64,000 bases of DNA from Chrysomallon squamiferum (Eukaryota; Mollusca; Gastropoda; Neomphalida; Peltospiridae): contig CM022678.1 in assembly GCA_012295275.1 (NCBI GenBank), forward strand, positions 10,253,466-10,317,465. Reading direction: 5' to 3'. The notes beneath the pieces are model-generated. The model saw only the letters and a program-made list of their open reading frames with translations, ran no database searches and was not told the DNA's origin. Shown one piece after another: positions 36,310 to 64,000 of this stretch (position 1 is its first letter; each line of letters opens with the position of its first letter). Position numbers and translations under genes: made by a program.

Positions 36310-36387
<78 letters not shown>
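36310..36387. repeat. (TC)n microsatellite
   Basis: About 38 TC dinucleotides just upstream of receptor relic B. Confidence 0.95.
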
Positions 36388-36390
<3 letters not shown>

Positions 36391-36499
36391 ATATTATATA
36401 TCAGTGTATTTATATAATGTAAAAACAGATCGAAAATGCTACTGAAGTCCTTTCTATTGACAGCTACTATTGTACAGCATATCGTATGTTTTCTCGCAT

Positions 36500-37697
<1,198 letters not shown>

Positions 37698-37699
37698 GT

Positions 37700-38479
37700 G
37701 AGTTGTTTTCCTTCACACAGAAATTATTTGTGTGCCTCTCCTTTTACCTGTGCGTATGTGCGTGTATTCGTGTAGAGAAGAAGGAGAAAAAAGAAAAATC
37801 AGGGAGCACAGTTTGTCATAGACGATTCGTAACATATAAACACACACACAGACACACAGAAACAGAAACACACACACAACCATATGTATCCACCTATATA
37901 TAAGGGAAGTGTATCTATATTGAACCTCTGGCATTTCTCAGGTTCTGATTGTTTGAAAGGTGATTTGCCACAACGGTCGACATCGTTTATTTTGCGATAT
38001 TAAAGGTAGCGGAAGGTCAATCCTCGCGAAAAAGGTGAGGAAAATCGGCTCTCGCCCATTTAATTCTAACTTTTTGCTATCTTTGTAAGTTGAATATAAG
38101 TGTACCTACAGGAAATTCACGCCGGGTCCGGAAGATTACATGCTGATTTAATAACTGACAGAGTTCAGCATAAGTCTCTGGGGCCCTGAACTGAACCTTG
38201 GTCCATGAAACTTGGAGCTTGTAAGTGAAACTTTTCTTCTTTTATTTTACGAGGGTCTTAGGGCATCTAACATCTATCAACTAGACTGATGATCTTCGTT
38301 AATTACATCTGGACTGAGCAATGAAGGTAAGAAGTTAGGGGTTCCCCTATTTATAGACTGAGAGACAGAGAGCGCTGAGATCATCAGCAATTAATAAATA
38401 CTGCAAAGAGCAAAACGAGAACTGAGTTTGACACTGACTGGGTTATGATATAGGATTACAGAGGAACAGTGATTATAAA
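37700..38479. other. Gap between relic B and gene C promoter, no gene seen
   Basis: (CA)n-rich sequence near 37838-37880, then unique sequence. The short frame with a KKEKKEK stretch (37694-37903) is not supported by any homology in the window. Confidence 0.5.
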
Positions 38480-38734
38480 CTGCGTGTTAAGCTGATTCTC
38501 TGTGAAGCGGGTTATCATGTTTATGTACAAAAGAGCTCCACGTTTTACTACACGCAGGTTCTGCTCTGTTTAGTACATCAAACGAGTTGATGTCAGTGGC
38601 GAATCGTTTTCTTGTGTAGTGTTAAATAATCTGATACTGTCACGTGACAGTGATTGTATTCTGCATGGTACGTACTTTTATGTTTCTTTAGCGAGCAGAG
38701 GTTCGGAACACTTCCTTGTGAGAACTGATTTAAA
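38480..38734 (+). promoter_or_regulatory. Gene C promoter/leader with perfect 16-bp palindrome 38636-38651
   Basis: ACTGTCACGTGACAGT at 38636-38651 is a perfect palindrome centred on CACGTG, 84 bases before the ATG. The whole block recurs upstream of relic E (palindrome intact at 48095-48110) and of gene D (51590-51891), where the corresponding site is degenerate (GTTGTCACGAGACGGC). CACGTG-type sites bind bHLH-zip factors; use here is inferred. Confidence 0.5.
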
Positions 38735-46045
<7,311 letters not shown>

Positions 46046-46914
46046 TTTGTAAACATCTCTCATATATTTCTCAAGTTAACTACGTACAACTAGAAATCAC
46101 AGTTATGACCTCCAACATCAGACAAACGGATTTTTTTCTCTCTCCCTAAATCACATATTTGTTTCTATAGTCATTTGAAATTAACGGCTTTGAATGTATA
46201 TATTAATTTAGCAATTTAAATAAGTAACTAAATTTATATTTGTGCTTAAACTTCTGTAATAATTATAACGTAGGAGACACATATAATTTTCCTTTTGCAA
46301 CATTAGTAATTACCTATAGGCCTGTGTGGATAAATATATACTATATAAACCTGTACCCTATATACTATCTGTGATATAATCAAGGACTCAGTTATGATAT
46401 GCTTATGGGAAGATAATATTTACACTTATTTTTAAAGTTTGACTGAATAGATGACTACACATGAATATTTTGTTAAAGACGGTTATAACAAGCAAATAGT
46501 TTCATAATGATGTACATGGAGAAGAAACCTCGGTCGCCTCCCTCATAGGTTACACTTTTTTTATAATTGGCAGCAAGGCTTATTTTATATCAACTGTTTT
46601 TCTTGATAAATCAGTCATGAGCTCTGCCTGGAACTTGATATAGCTTTCTGTGACATCAGTAAAGATCAGTAAGACAATGCGTGAGAGCTAAGACCGACGC
46701 TCTAACCACTGGACTACATACATATTTTTGAGACGTTACAAAATAGAATTATGCTTATACAATAGTGTGTGTGTGTGCGTGTGTGTGTGCGTGTCTTGAG
46801 TTTGTTTACATTACATGGCCTGTATTATTCAGAAGCCGTTATTAATCAGACTGTTTCTAATTATTTTTCTGTGTTGTGGAATTTTCTTTAAAGGAATTAA
46901 CAATTTATAATAAA
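46046..46914 (+). other. Gene C 3'UTR with poly(A) signal 46909-46914
   Basis: The sequence is highly similar to 33318-34243 downstream of gene A and includes the tRNA-like fragment (about 46676-46722, minus strand). AATAAA is conserved in both. Confidence 0.55.
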
Positions 46915-47734
46915 TCATAAGCTTGAGACAAATTGGTCTTTTCTTCTTCTTCTGCAATTTAGTAAATTTTGCTAATAATTTTAATAATCATCTTTATTTG
47001 ATATCCTAACAATTTTTCGGTGTGTCTATAAATGTATATATTATTTGGAAAAAAAGAAGAGGAAAAAATCAGGTATAAAAATATCTGTGTAACTTTATAT
47101 CTGACGTCTGTTAGAAGCTAATAAAGCATTAGAATTTATAAAATTTGAACATTACCCACTCAGTATGGTACCCGTGATGCCTAAATATTACATTTCTTTA
47201 GTATTTCTAAACATTTTGTGACTTAAGCAAATATTAGCAATAGAGATCAGTCATTTTCTATTATAGCTAATTATGATGACTGATGAGAAATAACGTTGGT
47301 CTTCAGAGTTACCCGTTACTTGTGTTAATTTGCGCATCGTGGCACAATGACTGATAAAGTAATAATGTTTTAAGATTATTGCAAAGTTTCAGTTGTGTCA
47401 TAAAGGCTGACAAAACATTTAACTTAGCACATTGTTCCACTAAAAACGATCACTGTGACATCACACTTCTGGAAATGCGAGCGATTTTCTCAAGAGGCAT
47501 AGATTTCGTCAACGATAACACCTTTAACTTTCAAGTGAAAGAAGAAGAACAACAACAACAACAAAAATGTTATAGATATTTCTAGCTGACTACTGATAGT
47601 AAAATTTGGGAGTGTACTTTGCCATAGAAGATTCGTAACACAAACATACATATTTATCTACTTTTCTACTTATGTATCTATCCATCCATCCATCCATCTA
47701 TCTATCTATCTATCTAAAGAAAGCATATGAGATG

Positions 47735-47814
<80 letters not shown>

Positions 47815-47939
47815 TAATCATCAATTAAATAATACTGCACCTTCCGACAAAGAGTAAATCGAGAATTGAGTTTGATAAAACAGTCTGTGAACACTGACTA
47901 GACTGGGATATAGGATTACAGAGAACACTCACATGACAA
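46915..47939. other. Intergenic between gene C and relic E, no gene seen
   Basis: Duplicated flank to about 47260, then unique sequence, TCCA/TCTA tetranucleotide repeats near 47675-47716, (TA)n at about 47740-47770 and (GA)n at 47771-47811. The 68-codon frame at 47379-47585 lacks any recognisable feature. Confidence 0.5.
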
Positions 47940-48552
47940 ACTGCGTGTTAAGCCGGCTCTCTATGCATCGCTATTAGGTTTATTTACAAAAGAGCTCCAC
48001 GTTTTACTACACGCAGGTTCTGCTCTGTTTAGTACATCAAGCGAGTTGATGTCAGCGGCGAATCGTTTTCTTGTGTAGTTTTAAATAATCTGATACTGTC
48101 ACGTGACAGTGATTGTATTCTGTATGGTATGTACTTTTATATTTATTTAGCAAGCAGAGGTTCGAATCACTTCCTTGTGAGAACTGGACTGATTTAAAAT
48201 GAAGTCGCAGATTATTAAACTGATATTTATTGTCCATCCACCCATCAGTCAATCTTTCCATCCATCCATTCACGTATACATCTAGCTATCGATCTGTCTG
48301 TCTGTCTGTATCTGTCTGTCTATAAATATCTCAGTGTATATGTCAGTGTAACTGTCTTTTTATCAGTCTATTTATAAACATGTTATCGTTAGTAGGTATA
48401 TATCTGACTTAACTGAGTGTAACCCTCGGCATTTCAAGCACGACCTCGTCTAGATGTCTCTATTTGAATCATGACGTAGTCTTCTAGTCAGTATTTGAAT
48501 TATGACTTAGTTTAGATATCAATAGTTCTCTTTCTCCATTTTTCTTCTTCTT

Positions 48553-48622
<70 letters not shown>

Positions 48623-49285
48623 ATTGATTTAAAGAGAGGCAGGAAAGCATGAGCTTTGACACTCACTGAGAGATATCAGATCAGTGGTAAAGGATTCGTC
48701 GAACAATTGCTCTTTCCACTGAACAAAACGGTTCACACTGTTATTAGTTATAGCAATTATAATTTGCTTTCTGGTTCAAAGGCTTACGAATGCAACACAA
48801 TGGAAACCTGCTCTGGTCCGAATATGTGCAGCTATCTTAGTACATCTTCATATATGCCAGTTGCTTTTTATTCATAAGGAGGTCCGATCATTGTAGACAT
48901 TATAAGTTTTAATAATCACTATTAATAATTTTATATTACAAAGCAAAATGTATTTTTGTTAAAATTAAGAACGCGATAACGATATGACTAAATAAAACAT
49001 TTTACTTGGTGTTGAATAAACATAATTAATACTAAAGTTAAACCAACACGTTACATTCTCGTTGTAAGAAAGATTTCAAATTATTTTTCTTCTTGTTTAA
49101 ATGGATTAATTTTTACAAAATTAAACTACAAAAGGCAACCATGTACGTATGTATATCTGTATGAATGTATGTACACATGCATATAAAAGTAATTCCGATT
49201 TTTACAGCTGCGTGGCTGTCCATAATGCTACAGCTCATAAAGTTGAATACAGTGGATACAGTTACAAAGACTGCACATACGCACG
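47940..49285 (+). pseudogene. Receptor relic E: gene C/D-type 5' end with internal deletions
   Basis: A leader with the intact CACGTG palindrome is followed by a signal exon start (ATG 48199, MKSQIIKLIF) that runs straight into what is intron sequence in genes C and D, so its donor and CUB exon 1 are gone. No CUB exon 2 is seen. CUB exon 3 (about 48774-48895) has lost its acceptor (CTG for TAG) and carries a TAA in the FYS strand. Only the 3' part of the Ig1 exon remains (about 49190-49265). (TC)n at 48555-48619 lies in the old intron. Confidence 0.75.
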
Positions 49286-49445
49286 CAAACACACACACAC
49301 ACAATTTCTTTACCATAAAATATACAGCCATCTTCATAGATAAGCTATGAACAGAGAGATATCTGAAAAATCATGCATGCAGGTCTGAGTGATGTAACCA
49401 TATAGTTAGAACGAAACAAGACAACAAAAAGAAATTAAAAACAAA

Positions 49446-49765
49446 AACAGATTAAGATGATACTAAAGTCCTTTCTATTGTACAGCATATCGTAAGTTTT
49501 CACGAATGCTCTATGTTTCATAAAGTCGAAGCGACCTAATAATTCTTTGCTTATTTTTCTTAGCTTTACTTAATTCGATCAGGTTTCTTCCTGGGACAAC
49601 GAAGAGCTAAACAGTCAGGTGTGATACTCAATCCTTCTTAAAAGCAATCAATCCATTTGACCTGGTGCTCTTCTTTAGCGAAATACACAGTTTAGATATT
49701 GGAGTCAAGAAGAGGATTTAGAATTTCATTTATATTTTTGCGTTTTTTATTTATTTATTTATTAC

Positions 49766-49806
<41 letters not shown>

Positions 49807-50875
49807 TTCTTTAATGATGTCAGAGCATGGATTACACATACATATATGTATTCAGAAAGGTACCAGAAGTAGTCGGTTATAAAGAAACACAAACGTAATA
49901 CTGGAATACACACAATCACATTAACTGAAATAATATTAGCATACGCACACAAACACCTGAACAAACATCACTTAAATATATGTTCATACATAAATATACT
50001 AATGTTTTTCTCTCATAATTCTAAAGGTTTTTTATTGTTTAGTTTTAGTTTTAATTTTTCTTCTATTTATTTTTTTACATTTATGTTATTTTAGTTGTTT
50101 TCCTTCATCATCACTTTTTTTTTTCATTCTTCCTCTTTTTTTTTCAGTTGTCTCGCAGGCAAAATCCAAATATCTGCTTTATGAATACTCTGGAAGTGAA
50201 ATGTAAGCAGAAATATACTTCATCACTGTTTAAAAATAAGATATAGATAGTTTAAAAATATACATCCTTTTCCTGTATTTTTCACTCGGTGTATCTATGT
50301 ATAATCGTATTTTTAAACGAAGAAGGTACATAGTTACAGGTACAGTGATATAACGACAGTGGAAAAAAGAAAGGAAGAGAGAGTGAGAGAGTAGTAGCAG
50401 TGGTAGTAGTAATAGTTGTAGTAGTAGTAGTAGTAGTAGTACAACATTAGTAGCAGTAGCAGCGTTAGTAGGCATAGTAGCAGTCATGTAGTACTAATAT
50501 AGGTAATAGTTATAGAGCAATATTAAAACTAGGAAGAAATATTTACTAGAAGAATTATCCTATTAAACCAAATATGTTCAAATATTTATAGTTTCTAATA
50601 ATTAAAACTGTCGTTAATGTTTTTACTCTTGCTTGCATGATTTGCGTGGCTGTGTTTGGTAGTGAAAATAGTGCAAGGAATAAGCAGATTCCTGTATTTT
50701 GTCTACTACATAAAGTAAAGTGTAATAATGTAGAACAAATAAATGCATTAGATAAGCTGTAAGTAATTCAAATATAAATGTGTTTAAACAGAAAATACAA
50801 AATGTGATAAGAACACGCTGGAAGAAGATTATTTGGAACCCTGTCCGCCAGAAAATTATTCTGAACGTGCTACTG
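49446..50875 (+). pseudogene. Receptor relic F: gene A-type 5' end plus an orphan tail exon
   Basis: The gene A-type leader is present but the start codon position (49710) reads AAG. CUB exon 1 is partly kept at 50148-50202 (SKYLLYEYSGSE, GTAAGC donor). After an (AGT)n region comes an intact copy of the long-tail exon at 50792-50875 with LEEDYLEPCPPENYSE, in phase 1 with good splice sites. All exons in between are missing. The tail exon stands alone between genes C and D. Confidence 0.75.
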
Positions 50876-51479
50876 GTAATTCAAATATAAATCTTTTTAA
50901 GATCAGACGTTCACAATCGTACCTCTAATCCCTCCATATTAAATTTCTTTAATATTCCTAAATATTTTGGGTCTTAAGCAAACAACAACAACAGAGATTA
51001 TGACGACTTAATGAACAAAATGTTGGTGGTTGAGAATTACTCATTACTTTGCAGCCCGCGCAGTTTGTTTGACAAAGAAATAAAATATTAAGATTATTGC
51101 AAAGTTTTAGCTGAGTCATAAACGCTGACAAAAACATTTAACTACAATCGATTGTTCAACTAATAAACAACCCCTTGTGAACCATAGATTTCTTCAACGA
51201 TAATACTGTCACCTTAGACTTATCAATACAAAATTGAAAATGTGTGTGTGTGTGTCTCCTTCAGATCTATCTATTTCTGGCTTATCAGACAAAATATCCT
51301 GTAAATAAGTTTGAATTAACAACTTATAGTTGTATAATAATAATAATATTTCATTCAAATATTAGGCACACATACCTACATTCATGTACACATATATACA
51401 TACATACGTACATACATACATATATATAGATAGATAGATATAGATATAGACTACACTCCCAAATTTTATTATTACAATC

Positions 51480-51533
<54 letters not shown>

Positions 51534-51590
51534 TCACACACACGCTTATATTAATATATGTAAAACGAGAACTGAGTTTGATAAAACAGT
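50876..51590. other. Gap between relic F and gene D promoter, no gene seen
   Basis: It contains sequence related to the downstream flank of gene C (near 50905-51235), AT-rich DNA, ACAT/TAGA repeats near 51390-51450 and a (CA)n run at 51482-51531. Confidence 0.5.
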
Positions 51591-51891
51591 GTTTGCACAC
51601 TGACTAGACTGGGATATAGGATTACCGAGGAACACTGACATACTGACGACACACTGCACGTTAGGCTGATTCTCTGTGTATCAGGTTTACACAGACAAGA
51701 GCTATGTGTTTTACTATACGTACGTTCTGCTCTGTATGGTACGGGAATCGTGTTAATCGTCAAATTGAATGTTTTTATTAAAACAGTGTTGTCACGAGAC
51801 GGCGATTGTATTCCGCATGCTATGTACGTTTATATTTCTTTAGCGAGCAGAGGTTCGGAACACTTCCTTGTGAGAACTGGACTGATTTAAA
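51591..51891 (+). promoter_or_regulatory. Gene D promoter/leader
   Basis: It is similar to the gene C leader (38435-38734), ending CACTTCCTTGTGAGAACTGG and then the ATG. The CACGTG palindrome of gene C is degraded here (CACGAG near 51792). Confidence 0.45.

Positions 51892-64000
<12,109 letters not shown>

Noticed and set aside
47379-47585. A 68-codon frame as a small gene
   Set aside because: No domain, no splice support, no paralogue in the window, and a Gln run from a CAA repeat.

Overview
This is an AT-rich, repeat-dense animal genome window. The genes have GT/AG introns, and the sequence is packed with (TC)n, (TA)n, (ATT)n and (AGT)n tracts and DNA transposons. The baculovirus-IAP-repeat (BIR) genes, the immunoglobulin-superfamily (IgSF) genes, and the Tc1 and hAT elements together suggest a lophotrochozoan, most likely a mollusc. 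That placement is inference. All recognisable genes are on the + strand.

Left part (1-17.6 kb): three tandem copies of an inhibitor-of-apoptosis-like gene with two BIR zinc domains, a UBA-like domain and no RING. Copy 1 is cut by the window edge. Copy 2 (7694-8728) is intact, with a probable 5'UTR exon made largely of a 37-bp minisatellite. Copy 3 (16429-17462) has a 1-bp frameshift and a damaged TATA box. A broken receptor fragment (Ig, transmembrane and juxtamembrane exons) lies between copies 1 and 2. The 10.2-15 kb interval is degenerate tandem repeat.

Middle (17.6-21.1 kb): low-complexity DNA and a decayed Tc1-like transposon (19613-20922).

Right part (21.1 kb to the end): a cluster of closely related, exon-modular membrane receptor genes that I do not recognise as a named family. 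Each starts with a signal-peptide exon, then a CUB domain in three exons, then one exon per Ig domain, then a transmembrane exon. Nearly all introns are phase 1. Gene A (21297-32426) has five Ig domains and a long tyrosine-rich tail with an ITAM-like motif. Gene C (38735-46045) has five Ig domains and only a nine-residue tail. Gene D (51892 to beyond 63737) has seven Ig domains, through duplication of the Ig4-Ig5 module, and a long tyrosine tail. Three receptor relics (B, E, F) lie between them. A decayed hAT element sits in intron 1 of gene A. Long-tailed and tail-less paralogues side by side, birth-and-death relics and shared CACGTG promoter elements resemble a paired-receptor immune locus. 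By hand-splicing, A and C read open from start to stop, and D reads open from its start codon to the window edge.

Coordinates and splice sites were read by eye from reading frame, GT/AG and paralogue comparison. No search, alignment program or transcript data was available.
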